Notes: generated by a model from the sequence alone, not told the origin. Positions 35,849 through 43,580 are shown, numbered from the stretch's first letter. The stretch: DNA of 64,000 bases from JALQTD01 sp965657495 (GCA_965657495.1 CBFHPD010000027.1:17658-81657); one strand, 5' to 3'. A program made the numbers and translations.

Positions 35849-38008
35849 CTAGCGCTTGACCCACTTGGCGTTGAGCCGTTCGCCGGTGGCGAGCACCCAC
35901 TGCAGGGTGTACGTGCCCGGCACGAGTCCGTCGAGTTGCAAAGTGGTGGCGCCCGTGCCGCGGTGTTGAGCGACCAATTGCCCGCGGAGGTCCACCACTG
36001 CGAGGGTCCAAGCCGCCGCGGAGTGCAGGCCACTCAGCCGCAGGGTACCGCCGGAGGGGTTGGGGCCGATTTCGAGGGAGGTGGCAGCGGAGGTTTCCGC
36101 GAGGCCGTTGGTGGCGCAGACGGTCACGTTGTAGGTGCTCGATGGCGCCTCGTTGGGGGTGTTTTCGTCGACCAGGATTTCACCGGTCGGGCCGGTGACG
36201 AGGTAGCCGCATTCTTCAGGGAAAACGCCGTTGTTGAAGACGAAGCTCAAGGCTTGGCCTTCCTCCACGGCAATGCGGGCGCGCGCCTCCGAGAATTCGA
36301 AAAATGCTTCGCCGGAGACCAAGCCGGGAATCGTCGTCACCAGCTCTTCTTCCACATAAATGCCGAGCGAACCGTAATCCCAGCCGTCGCCATAGGTGTC
36401 GAACACGGTCACGTCCACGTACCCGCATGTGGGCTCGGGCCTGCACGGCTCGAGGCCGAAAATGGCGGGGGAGGCGTTGCTGCTGAAGTTACCAGCCCAT
36501 TGCCAAACCAACGTCCCCTCCGCATCGATGACCTCGAATGCCTCGCCTTGCACGCCATTTCCCGAGCGGATCAAGTTCACGAGGCTCCCTTCGTCCACCG
36601 CAAACGCGTAGGCATCGGTGTAGCCGCCGTTCAGGGTGGCCGTGGCAACGACCTCGCCGTCGACTTGCACGTACATCGGGGTTTCCCAGCCGTCTCCAGC
36701 GTTGTCGAACAGGTTGAGGGTCCACGTCCCGCAGGTTCCCACCGGGTTCGGGAAGGTGAAGGGCATGACGGCGTCCAGCACATGCACGACCCCGTTGTAG
36801 GCGAGCTGGTCGGGGAGTCCGACGGGAGCGCCATTCACCGCAATGTCACTGCCCGCGACTTCGATGGTTAGTGCCTCCCCGCCGTAGGAGAGGAGGACTT
36901 GGTTGTTGTAGAGCTCGGCAGCGAGCCATTCCGTTTCCACAATGTGCTGCTGTAGAATTTCTTCCATGTATTGCGAGGCGAGCAGTGCCTCGACGGAAGT
37001 GAAGCCGTTGGCCGCAGCGAAGTCGATCAAGGCCTGGTCGCTCGGAGCGAACACGGTAAAGGGGCCGGGAGCGGGCTCGTTGTCGTTGAGGACAGGTTGA
37101 CCGCGAAGGTCGTCGTCGAGGAAGGCATCGAAAACGGCGGACTCGAACAGCGACAGGTCATCGCGGGTTTGGATCACGTCGAGGACTGTGGCGCTGGGGT
37201 AGCCTTCCGGCGCGAGGGTTTGGTTGATGAGGTGGACCACGCCGTTGTCGGCGGCGATGTCGGCGAGCAGGACCTGGGCCCCGTTGATTTCAATCCCTGC
37301 ATCGGAGGTGGTGACGGAGAGGGTCTGGCCTTGCACCGTGGGCAGCTCCATGCCCGCGACCAGGTCGCTCGCTGTATACAGGCCGGGCACGATGTGGTAG
37401 GCGAGGGCATCGGGAAGGTCGTAGAAGGCCAGCAAGTCGAATTGGTTGAGGTTCATCAATTCGCCCACGGCCTCCACGGCCGCGTCGGTGGGGGCAAACA
37501 CCGTGAAGGTGTCCACGCCAGCCAGCAGACTTCCCCAATAGCTGTTCAAGGCCCAGCTGGTTTGCCAAGCCGTGTAGCCCTGCGCTTCGAAGTCGAGCTG
37601 GGTTTCGTTGAGGAGGTCGGTGAGGGTGTAGGCGTCGACGGTGATCTGGCCCACCATACCCAACTGCGCTTGCAAGCCGATGCTCGAGTCAAACTGATAC
37701 ACCCCGGGAACGTCAAAGGTCACGACCCCCATGCACGTGCCTTCCACCGTTCCCTCCGTGGTGGCCAAATAAAAATCGACCGGGTTCCCGAAAGGCTCCC
37801 CGGTCAACGTGTTGGCGATGCCATTCACATCGTGCGTCCCTTGCGCATTGACGAAGGCCACGCTCTCGCCCGGCGCGATGACCAGCTCGGAGGGGGCGAA
37901 ATAAAAGTCGGCCACAGCGATGACGTGGTCCGCTTCACATTGTGACCAAGCTGAAGCCTGGATCAGCAGGGCCATGATGGCCGCAGCAACAAAGTGGATT
38001 CGGTGCAT
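35849..38008 (-). CDS. Secreted cupredoxin-like / double fasciclin protein with T9SS sorting domain
   Basis: A 719-residue secreted or surface protein. Signal peptide ~1-22 (IQASAWSQ). A cupredoxin-like domain ~25-125 (ADFYFAPSELVIAPGESVAF ... THDVNG). Two FAS1 (fasciclin) domains ~130-275 and ~280-415 (TVFAPTDAAVEAV and TVFAPSDQALIDFA; each with a VVHLI or VVHVL strand). Two repeats starting LFDNAGDGW and VFDTYGDGW, and a C-terminal type A T9SS sorting domain (LEIGPNPSGGTLRLSG to KWVKR). It probably works in adhesion or matrix. The copper-site Cys and second His look lost (see findings). Confidence 0.88.
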   Translation of the reverse strand: MHRIHFVAAAIMALLIQASAWSQCEADHVIAVADFYFAPSELVIAPGESVAFVNAQGTHDVNGIANTLTGEPFGNPVDFYLATTEGTVEGTCMGVVTFDVPGVYQFDSSIGLQAQLGMVGQITVDAYTLTDLLNETQLDFEAQGYTAWQTSWALNSYWGSLLAGVDTFTVFAPTDAAVEAVGELMNLNQFDLLAFYDLPDALAYHIVPGLYTASDLVAGMELPTVQGQTLSVTTSDAGIEINGAQVLLADIAADNGVVHLINQTLAPEGYPSATVLDVIQTRDDLSLFESAVFDAFLDDDLRGQPVLNDNEPAPGPFTVFAPSDQALIDFAAANGFTSVEALLASQYMEEILQQHIVETEWLAAELYNNQVLLSYGGEALTIEVAGSDIAVNGAPVGLPDQLAYNGVVHVLDAVMPFTFPNPVGTCGTWTLNLFDNAGDGWETPMYVQVDGEVVATATLNGGYTDAYAFAVDEGSLVNLIRSGNGVQGEAFEVIDAEGTLVWQWAGNFSSNASPAIFGLEPCRPEPTCGYVDVTVFDTYGDGWDYGSLGIYVEEELVTTIPGLVSGEAFFEFSEARARIAVEEGQALSFVFNNGVFPEECGYLVTGPTGEILVDENTPNEAPSSTYNVTVCATNGLAETSAATSLEIGPNPSGGTLRLSGLHSAAAWTLAVVDLRGQLVAQHRGTGATTLQLDGLVPGTYTLQWVLATGERLNAKWVKR

Positions 38009-38173
38009 CGTGTGATAACAAGCGGCAAAAGAATTTGGTTCATGCTGCATCCACGGTGCCGAACCAACCCGTTTGTTCATTCATCTTTTTCCTCACCCAT
38101 TCACGATTTGACGTGGTTTTGGCGAGGGCGATCACCAAACACCATAATAGGGTATTCGGAGCGTCCGGAGGGG

Positions 38174-38290
38174 TTAAAATCCGGCGTAGAGTGTGGCGAT
38201 TTCCCCGCCTTCTGCGACGAGGAGCAAGGCCAGCGCACCGGCCGCGATGAGGAGGCGCCAGGCCCAGCGGGGGAGTTTAGAACGCATCAT
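38174..38290 (-). CDS. DltX-like single-pass membrane micropeptide ending in LYAGF
   Basis: A 38-residue ORF (37 if the second ATG is used) overlapping the end of the DltD-like gene by 14 bases. Basic N-terminus (MMRSKLPRWAWR), one hydrophobic segment of about 15 residues (LLIAAGALALLLVA), a short acidic loop and the C-terminus IATLYAGF. Size, topology and the terminal Tyr-x-x-Phe match Gram-positive DltX, which works with DltB and DltD and ends in a conserved Tyr-containing motif (FIYNEF in Bacillus, from memory). Its place right after MBOAT and DltD-like genes strongly supports it. It may be too short for automatic calling, and expression is unproven. Confidence 0.65.
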   Translation of the reverse strand: MMRSKLPRWAWRLLIAAGALALLLVAEGGEIATLYAGF

Positions 38291-39350
38291 GGGCGAGGAT
38301 TTTTTCGGCGATTTGGGCGGCCCCGAAGCTGCTGTGGTGCTGGTGGTCGCGGAATGCACCGGGCGTGTCGTTGAGATCGCGGGCGTCGATCCAGGGGAAG
38401 GGGGAGGCGCTGAGGATTTGGGCCAAATCCGCTTGCAGCCGCACATAACCCGCCTCCGCCTCCGGCGCATGGCTCCGCACGAACGGCGCGTTGAACGGCC
38501 CGAGGATGAAGGTCGCCTCGATGCCCCACGCGGCACAGGCCGCGATGAAGCCCTCGAGCTCGGCGGTCCGGGCCTCCAGCACCGCGGGATCCGAAGCCAC
38601 GGGCTTGAACCATGCGTCGTGGTGAAAGTCCGCCAGCACCCCCCGCTCGAAATCGGTGTTCGGGTCCGGAGCGGTCGGCGGTTCGCCTTCCCACGGGCGG
38701 ACCGGCGTGCCCAGGGGCTTGGATGCCACCCAGCCGCGCAGGTCTTTGAACCAGGCCTTGCGGGCACAGCGCAACAGGCCGGCGGGGTTGAGGCGCTGGG
38801 GCAGGGACAGGGCGGCGCGGCCCTCGGCGATGGGGCGGGCGACGACAGCAGGCAGGCCGTCCGTGCCGTGGAGCAGCAGCGGATCCACATACCGCGACCA
38901 GTACGTCGGGTTGATGGGGCCGTGCTCCGCGTTCCAGTAGACCGGATTGATGTAGTAAATCAGTTGCAGACCGTTCAGCTGCTGGGCGTGTTGGGCCAAA
39001 ACCGGCAGGTGCACGCCCGCCGTCCTTCCCGCTCCCGCAAGCACGGCAAACCGCGGCTCCACCCCGTTCAGGAAGTCCGGCCAGTTGCCGCCCGGCAGGC
39101 CCGTGGTCTCGGAGGTCCCGAGGCACAGCACGCCATCGTGCAACCGCAGCGATTCGAGGAAGTGCGCCACCTCCGCATGGTCGTCATGCCGCCACGCCAA
39201 GCCGCTCACCGCGCGGTCCGGGGCCCCAGCCGGCGCCGTCGGACGGTACGCTGGGATGAGCCCGGGCCCGAGGATCAGGGCGGCCGCGAGGACCGCCAGG
39301 AGGAAGCGCCCGTGGGCGGCTTGGGATGCAGTTTGGCCTGCACGCTTCAT
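38277..39350 (-). CDS. DltD/AlgJ-like SGNH acyltransfer protein
   Basis: A 357-residue membrane-anchored protein. One N-terminal transmembrane segment (FLLAVLAAALILGPGLI, ~16-32), then an SGNH-hydrolase-like periplasmic domain. The nucleophile is probably Ser80 in LCLGTSETTG; the C-terminal Asp-His pair is probably Asp335-x-x-His338 in FRDHQHHSS. The layout resembles DltD and AlgJ-type partners of MBOAT acyltransferases, which move an acyl group onto an extracytoplasmic polymer. Start 39350 overlaps the MBOAT stop (ATGA); a longer frame upstream is antisense-like. Confidence 0.8.
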   Translation of the reverse strand: MKRAGQTASQAAHGRFLLAVLAAALILGPGLIPAYRPTAPAGAPDRAVSGLAWRHDDHAEVAHFLESLRLHDGVLCLGTSETTGLPGGNWPDFLNGVEPRFAVLAGAGRTAGVHLPVLAQHAQQLNGLQLIYYINPVYWNAEHGPINPTYWSRYVDPLLLHGTDGLPAVVARPIAEGRAALSLPQRLNPAGLLRCARKAWFKDLRGWVASKPLGTPVRPWEGEPPTAPDPNTDFERGVLADFHHDAWFKPVASDPAVLEARTAELEGFIAACAAWGIEATFILGPFNAPFVRSHAPEAEAGYVRLQADLAQILSASPFPWIDARDLNDTPGAFRDHQHHSSFGAAQIAEKILAHDAF

Positions 39351-40531
39351 CGCATCACCGCTTGCCACCACTCGGCCCACGCGCCCAGCGGATAATGGAA
39401 CATTCCCCAGCCCAGCGTGACGAACAGCCACGTGCCCGCCACGCTCGCCGCCTCATACCCCGGCCCCTGCCACCTCGCCGGCCGCCAGCGCTCCCGCCAC
39501 AGCTTGTTCACCACAAGCCCCACGCCGTGCCACGCCCCCCACAGCACGAAATGCAGCCGGTCCCCATGCCACAGCCCGCACACCAGGAACGTCACCACGT
39601 ACGCCCCCGACGTGACCAGCAAGCGCCTCCCCCGAAGCGCCTCCCACCGGTTCATCCACCCGATGAGCGGCAAGAACACATACGCCCGCAAGAACCGCGA
39701 AAACGTCATGTGCCACCGGCGCCAAAACTCCCCCAAACTCCGCGATCCATACGGCCGATCGAAGTTCTCCGGCACCCGGAAACCCATCCACCGCCCCACG
39801 CCTATCGCGATGTCCGTGTACCCCGAAAAGTCCAACAAAATGAACGCGGAATAGGCGGTGAGGGACACCCCCATCGACGCCACGGGCCCCCACCCCACGG
39901 CTCCCCAATCCACCGCCCAAGGCCGCACCACCGGCACCAAGACCAGCGTCTTGAACGCGCCCAACCCCACGCGCCACACCCCCGCCATCGCCCCGGCCAC
40001 CTCCACCCGGCGCGGCCGGTGCGCTCCCCCGTAAGCGAAGTTCCGATACGTGTCGATCGGCCCCGCCAAAATCGTTGGAAAGAAGAACGTGTAGTTCAAA
40101 AAGCCCAGCACATCCGACCGCTCGATGCGCCCCCGGCGGTTCTCCACCAACCAATGCACCCACCGAAACAAGATGTAGGACAGCCCCAACTTCTCGACGC
40201 TCAAGACCGGCCCCTGCACCACCGGCTCGAGCGCCCCGTAAATCAGCGGGTAGTTCCGCACGCTGAACAACGCCACCAGCCCGCCCACCAAGGCCCCCAA
40301 GAGCCCAGCCCGCTTCCGCACGAGCACCCCGCCTCCGTAGACCAACAGCCCCAGCAGCCCCAGCACAATCAAGGTGTGCTCCCGCACAAGCGTCAGCAAC
40401 ACCAGCACGTTGACCACGAGCAAGGCCATTCCACGCACGTGCACGGCCCGCGGCGCCGCCACCCGCAATCCGTTGTAGGCGAGCACGCCAAGGAGGATGC
40501 CGAGGAACAGCTCGTAGGATTGGAACAGCAT
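39347..40531 (-). CDS. MBOAT-family membrane acyltransferase (DltB/AlgI-like)
   Basis: A 394-residue polytopic membrane protein with about ten hydrophobic segments. MBOAT motifs: FFFPTILAGPIDTYRNF, LDFSGYTDIAIGVGRWMGF, PENFDRPYGSRSLGEFWRRWH, and the active region CGLWHGDRLHFVLWGAWHG with the catalytic histidine. MBOAT proteins move acyl groups across the inner membrane for transfer to surface polymers. With the next two genes it forms an apparent three-part system; substrate and acyl donor are unknown, and no dltA or dltC is near. A TACCTTCG box lies five bases upstream. Confidence 0.9.
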   Translation of the reverse strand: MLFQSYELFLGILLGVLAYNGLRVAAPRAVHVRGMALLVVNVLVLLTLVREHTLIVLGLLGLLVYGGGVLVRKRAGLLGALVGGLVALFSVRNYPLIYGALEPVVQGPVLSVEKLGLSYILFRWVHWLVENRRGRIERSDVLGFLNYTFFFPTILAGPIDTYRNFAYGGAHRPRRVEVAGAMAGVWRVGLGAFKTLVLVPVVRPWAVDWGAVGWGPVASMGVSLTAYSAFILLDFSGYTDIAIGVGRWMGFRVPENFDRPYGSRSLGEFWRRWHMTFSRFLRAYVFLPLIGWMNRWEALRGRRLLVTSGAYVVTFLVCGLWHGDRLHFVLWGAWHGVGLVVNKLWRERWRPARWQGPGYEAASVAGTWLFVTLGWGMFHYPLGAWAEWWQAVMR

Positions 40532-40536
40532 AGCGG

Positions 40537-40544
40537 CGAAGGTA
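40537..40544 (-). promoter_or_regulatory. -7 promoter box of the MBOAT operon
   Basis: Minus-strand TACCTTCG (7 of 8 to TAnnTTTG) ends five bases before the MBOAT ATG, predicting a very short leader for the three-gene acyltransferase operon. Confidence 0.45.
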
Positions 40545-40563
40545 CGAAGCCCGCCCAGCGGGT

Positions 40564-40608
40564 AAAAAAGAAGCGCCCGACTCCCTTTTCAGGTCATCGA
40601 GCGCTTAC
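40564..40608 (-). terminator. Intrinsic terminator of the cysM operon
   Basis: On the minus strand AAGCGCTCGA pairs with TCGGGCGCTT (one G-U) around a 16-base loop and is followed by CTTTTTT. It lies about 70 bases after the MoeZ-like stop. Confidence 0.7.
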
Positions 40609-40677
40609 AAACCAACCAATCCACGAGCAGGTTTACGTGACGTGTTCGAAGAAAGTTACACGCGGCCGAAATTTTTT

Positions 40678-41832
40678 TCAATACCGTGCGAGTTCGGGCG
40701 CCACGGCGGCTTGCCAGCCCAAGATGCCGCCCTCGAGGTTGTGCAGGTTGGTGAACCCGTGTTCGGCCTCGAGCAGGCGAATGGCCCGTGCGCTGCGGAT
40801 GCCCGAGCGGCAGTGGACCACCACCGGCTCGTCGCGTGGGATGCGGTCCACGCTTTCCGGCAACGTGTCGAGTGGGATGAGCACCCCATCGAGGTGGGCG
40901 ATGCCGTATTCGTAGGGCTCCCGGACATCGATCACCGTGTGGGGCCGCCCCTCGGCCTGCCAGCGGGCGAGCGCTTCGGGGGAGATGCTGCGGACTGCGG
41001 GCTCCGGTGCGGTTTCGGCATTCAAACCGCAGAACTCCTCATAGTGGATGAGGTCGGATTGGGTCGGGTGGTCGCCGGTCAGCGGGTTGCCCGGGTGCTT
41101 GCGGAGCTTGACGGTCCGGGTGGTGAAGGTGGTGGCGTCAAACAGGTACAACCGCCCGACAAGGGGGTCGCCCACACCGCTGAGCACCTTGATGACTTCG
41201 AGTGCCTGAAGCGATCCGAGGATGCCGGGCAGCACGCCGATGACGCCGCCTTCGGCGCACGAGGGCACCAGGCCGGGAGGGGGGGGCGAGGGGAAGAGGT
41301 CCCGGTAGTTGGGCCCGCGTTCACCGCCTTTGAGTGGTGCGTTGAACACCGAACATTGCCCTTCGAACCGGTAGATGGACGCATAGACGTTCACTTTGCC
41401 CTCGAGCACACAGGCGTCGTTCACGAGGTACCGCGTGGGGAAGTTATCGGTCCCATCGGCCACCACGTCGTAGTCGCGGACCAAATCCCGGGCGTTCTCC
41501 CGCGTAAAGGCCACGTTGTGCACTTCGACCCGGATGTGCGGATTCAGAGCCCGCAACCGCTTGGCCGCCGCCACAGCCTTCGGGGTGCCCACATCGGCCG
41601 TGGTGAACAGCACCTGCCGCTGCAAGTTGGTGTCGTCCACCACGTCGAAATCCACGATGCCGATGCGGCCCACGCCCGCCGCCGCCAAATACAGCAGCAG
41701 CGGACTCCCGAGCCCCCCTGATCCGATGACCAGCACCGACCCTTCCTTCAGCCGCCGCTGCCCCTCGAGGTTGAACTCGGGGATGATCAAGTGGCGGCTG
41801 TACCGCTCGAGTTCTGCCTTGGAAAACGTCAT
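40678..41832 (-). CDS. MoeZ-like sulfur-carrier adenylyltransferase/sulfurtransferase
   Basis: A 384-residue ThiF/MoeB-type E1 enzyme with a C-terminal rhodanese domain. Residues ~1-250: ATP site VIGSGGLGSPLLLYLAAAGVG, DFDVVDDTNLQRQVLF, DGTDNFPTRYLVND, and catalytic-loop PSCAEGGVIGVLPG. Residues ~285-384: rhodanese with active-site VVVHCRSGIRS. It should adenylate the carrier C-terminal Gly and load sulfur to make a thiocarboxylate. The zinc cysteine pairs of MoeB appear replaced (GPNYRDLFP, HPGNPLTG). Start overlaps the cysO stop (ATGA). Confidence 0.9.
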   Translation of the reverse strand: MTFSKAELERYSRHLIIPEFNLEGQRRLKEGSVLVIGSGGLGSPLLLYLAAAGVGRIGIVDFDVVDDTNLQRQVLFTTADVGTPKAVAAAKRLRALNPHIRVEVHNVAFTRENARDLVRDYDVVADGTDNFPTRYLVNDACVLEGKVNVYASIYRFEGQCSVFNAPLKGGERGPNYRDLFPSPPPPGLVPSCAEGGVIGVLPGILGSLQALEVIKVLSGVGDPLVGRLYLFDATTFTTRTVKLRKHPGNPLTGDHPTQSDLIHYEEFCGLNAETAPEPAVRSISPEALARWQAEGRPHTVIDVREPYEYGIAHLDGVLIPLDTLPESVDRIPRDEPVVVHCRSGIRSARAIRLLEAEHGFTNLHNLEGGILGWQAAVAPELARY

Positions 41833-42116
41833 GGCTGCGCAGGAATTCCGCCGGCGATGGCCGGGATGATGCTGATGTCGGTGCCGGTGTCCACCGGCGT
41901 GTTCACGCCTTCAAGCGCCTCGATGTCCTCGTCCTCGACGTACACGCGGATGAAGTGACGCAGGGTGCCATCGGCATCGAAGAGGTGGGGCTGCAGGCCC
42001 GGGTGCGCTTCGGCGAGCGCGTTCAAGACGCCGCCCACGTGGGGGGCGTCGGCGACAAACGTAGCGGCTCCGGCAGTGAACTTGCGGAGCGGGGTAGGGA
42101 TGATGAGTTGTGCCAT
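41829..42116 (-). CDS. cysO: CysO-like sulfur carrier protein (MoaD/ThiS fold) with extended C-terminus
   Basis: A 95-residue ubiquitin-fold carrier: LIIPTPLRKFTAGAATF at the N-terminus, FIRVYVEDEDI mid-protein and DISIIPAIAGG at the end. Carriers act through a free C-terminal Gly-Gly; here residues 89-90 are Gly-Gly but five residues (IPAQP) follow. The adjacent JAMM protease could remove them, as in the QbsE/QbsD system. The neighbours identify it as the CysO-type donor for cysteine synthesis rather than a molybdopterin carrier. Start MAQLIIP at 42116, four bases after the protease stop. Confidence 0.85.
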   Translation of the reverse strand: MAQLIIPTPLRKFTAGAATFVADAPHVGGVLNALAEAHPGLQPHLFDADGTLRHFIRVYVEDEDIEALEGVNTPVDTGTDISIIPAIAGGIPAQP

Positions 42117-42120
42117 GGGA

Positions 42121-42594
42121 TCATGGGTTTGAGGTGGATAAACGAGGGGAAACAGCTGCACCTTCGCGCAGCAGAAACAAGGGCTCTTCCTGAAAGAAGC
42201 GCCCGGAATCGCTCAACTGCCAGGAGCGCGCGTGGTGCACGCCTTCCGGGTAGACCGAAGCGATGAGGTAGGAAAAGAAGGGCAGGGCCACGCGGAGGTC
42301 GTGGATGCTTGGCACCGCCGGATGGCGCGGGTGGCTGTGGTAAATGCCAAGCAGTTGCCGGCCCGTGGCAAGGGCGCGCCGTTCCGCGCGCAGGTAATCG
42401 CGCTCGGTGATGGCAAAGCGCCGCCGTTGGTCGCCGGTTTGGGCATTGTCAACGGGCAGGGCCTCGGTGATGTGCCGCCCTTGCGCACCTTCCAGGCCAA
42501 ACAAAAACCCGCAGCACTCATTCGGAAACGCCCGTTCCGCATCCGCCCGCACCGCATCCCACGCGCCCGGCTCGAAGTTCAATCGCGCTTTCAT
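42121..42594 (-). CDS. Mec/QbsD-like JAMM metalloprotease
   Basis: A 157-residue JAB1/MPN+ (JAMM) zinc peptidase. Catalytic Glu26 in PNECCGFLFG; zinc ligands His86, His88 and Asp99 with Ser96 in HSHPRHPAVPSIHD (HxHP-x7-SxxD). In Mycobacterium the homologous Mec+ releases cysteine from the CysO-Cys adduct; in Pseudomonas QbsD trims the carrier C-terminus. Either or both activities are plausible here. ATG 42594 overlaps the cysM stop (ATGA). Confidence 0.88.
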   Translation of the reverse strand: MKARLNFEPGAWDAVRADAERAFPNECCGFLFGLEGAQGRHITEALPVDNAQTGDQRRRFAITERDYLRAERRALATGRQLLGIYHSHPRHPAVPSIHDLRVALPFFSYLIASVYPEGVHHARSWQLSDSGRFFQEEPLFLLREGAAVSPRLSTSNP

Positions 42595-43502
42595 GACAGC
42601 CGAGCCAAGGTGTGGTGGTACTTGCTCGCATCGTCGGCCAACACGGTGACCACCACGCCCCGGTCGAGCCGCTCCGCCACGGCCACCGCCCCGGCGACGT
42701 TCGCGGCGGCCGACGGCGACAGCAGCAGCCCAGCAACCTTCGCCGCGCGCCGCATCATGGCGTAGGCGGCGTCGGTGGAGACCGCTTCGAAGGCGTCCGC
42801 GAGGGCCGCGTCGAAGATGCCGGGAACCCGGGCGGTTTCGAGGTGCTTCCAACCTTCGAGGCCGTGCAGCGCGGTTTCGGGTTGCAGGCCGATGCACGTC
42901 ACGTCGCCGCGGCTGCGCAGGCCCCGGGACGTTCCGGTGAAGGTCCCGGTGGTGCCGAGCCCTGCCACGAAATGCGTGATGCGGCCGGCGGTTTGGGCCC
43001 AAATCTCCGGAGCGGTCGACGCCTCGTGCGCCCGCCAGTTCGCATCGTTGTTGTACTGGTCGACGTAGGCGTAGCGGTCGGGCGCTGCGGCTACGAGTTG
43101 GCGGGCGGCATCTTGCGCGCCTTCGGTGGCTTCGAAGGGGCTGGTCAGGTGCAGTTCGGCACCGAGCCATTGCAGGATACGCTTCCGTTCGGGGGAAGCG
43201 TTTTCCGGCATGCACAGGGTTAGCGGGATGCCAGCGGCCGCGCAGCATGTGGCGTAGGCGATGCCGGTGTTGCCGCTCGTGGCATCGAGCACACGGCGCC
43301 CCTCGAGGTGCGGGGCGACCTCGGTCAGGATGGCGTGGGCAGCGCGGGCTTTGACGCTGCCGCCAAGCTGCTGCCATTCGACCTTGGCGTGGATTTCGAC
43401 CTTGGGGTGGGGCTCGAGGGCGTGGAGCCGAAGGAGCGGCGTGTTGCCGACGTGGGCTTGGAGGTGTTGGAGCCGGGTGAGCGGCGATGACGGAGGGTGC
43501 AT
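42591..43502 (-). CDS. cysM: CysM-type cysteine synthase
   Basis: A 303-residue pyridoxal-phosphate enzyme of the beta-substitution family. PLP Lys51 in QLGGSVKARAA, phosphate/substrate loop DATSGNTGIAYA, and the C-terminal SPSAAANVAGAV cofactor loop. The neighbours (JAMM protease, CysO-like carrier, MoeZ-like E1) point to use of protein thiocarboxylate sulfur rather than sulfide, as with mycobacterial CysM, whose acceptor is O-phosphoserine. The acceptor here is not proven. ATG 43502 lies 30 bases after an intrinsic terminator, suggesting attenuation. Confidence 0.9.
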   Translation of the reverse strand: MHPPSSPLTRLQHLQAHVGNTPLLRLHALEPHPKVEIHAKVEWQQLGGSVKARAAHAILTEVAPHLEGRRVLDATSGNTGIAYATCCAAAGIPLTLCMPENASPERKRILQWLGAELHLTSPFEATEGAQDAARQLVAAAPDRYAYVDQYNNDANWRAHEASTAPEIWAQTAGRITHFVAGLGTTGTFTGTSRGLRSRGDVTCIGLQPETALHGLEGWKHLETARVPGIFDAALADAFEAVSTDAAYAMMRRAAKVAGLLLSPSAAANVAGAVAVAERLDRGVVVTVLADDASKYHHTLARLS

Positions 43503-43531
43503 GAGCGAAGGGGTTGGAAATGTTGGGCAAC

Positions 43532-43559
43532 AAAAAAGGCCCGCACTTGCGTGGGGCCT
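43532..43559 (-). terminator. Intrinsic terminator just upstream of cysM (possible attenuator)
   Basis: On the minus strand AGGCCC-CAC / GTG-C-GGGCCT forms a nine-pair stem with one bulge and a four-base loop, followed by TTTTTT. Only 29 bases, without a recognisable promoter, separate it from the cysM ATG. It could end the mreB-rodA transcript, attenuate cysM, or both. Confidence 0.75.
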
Positions 43560-43580
43560 AGAGCTTTCGAAGGGATGGTT

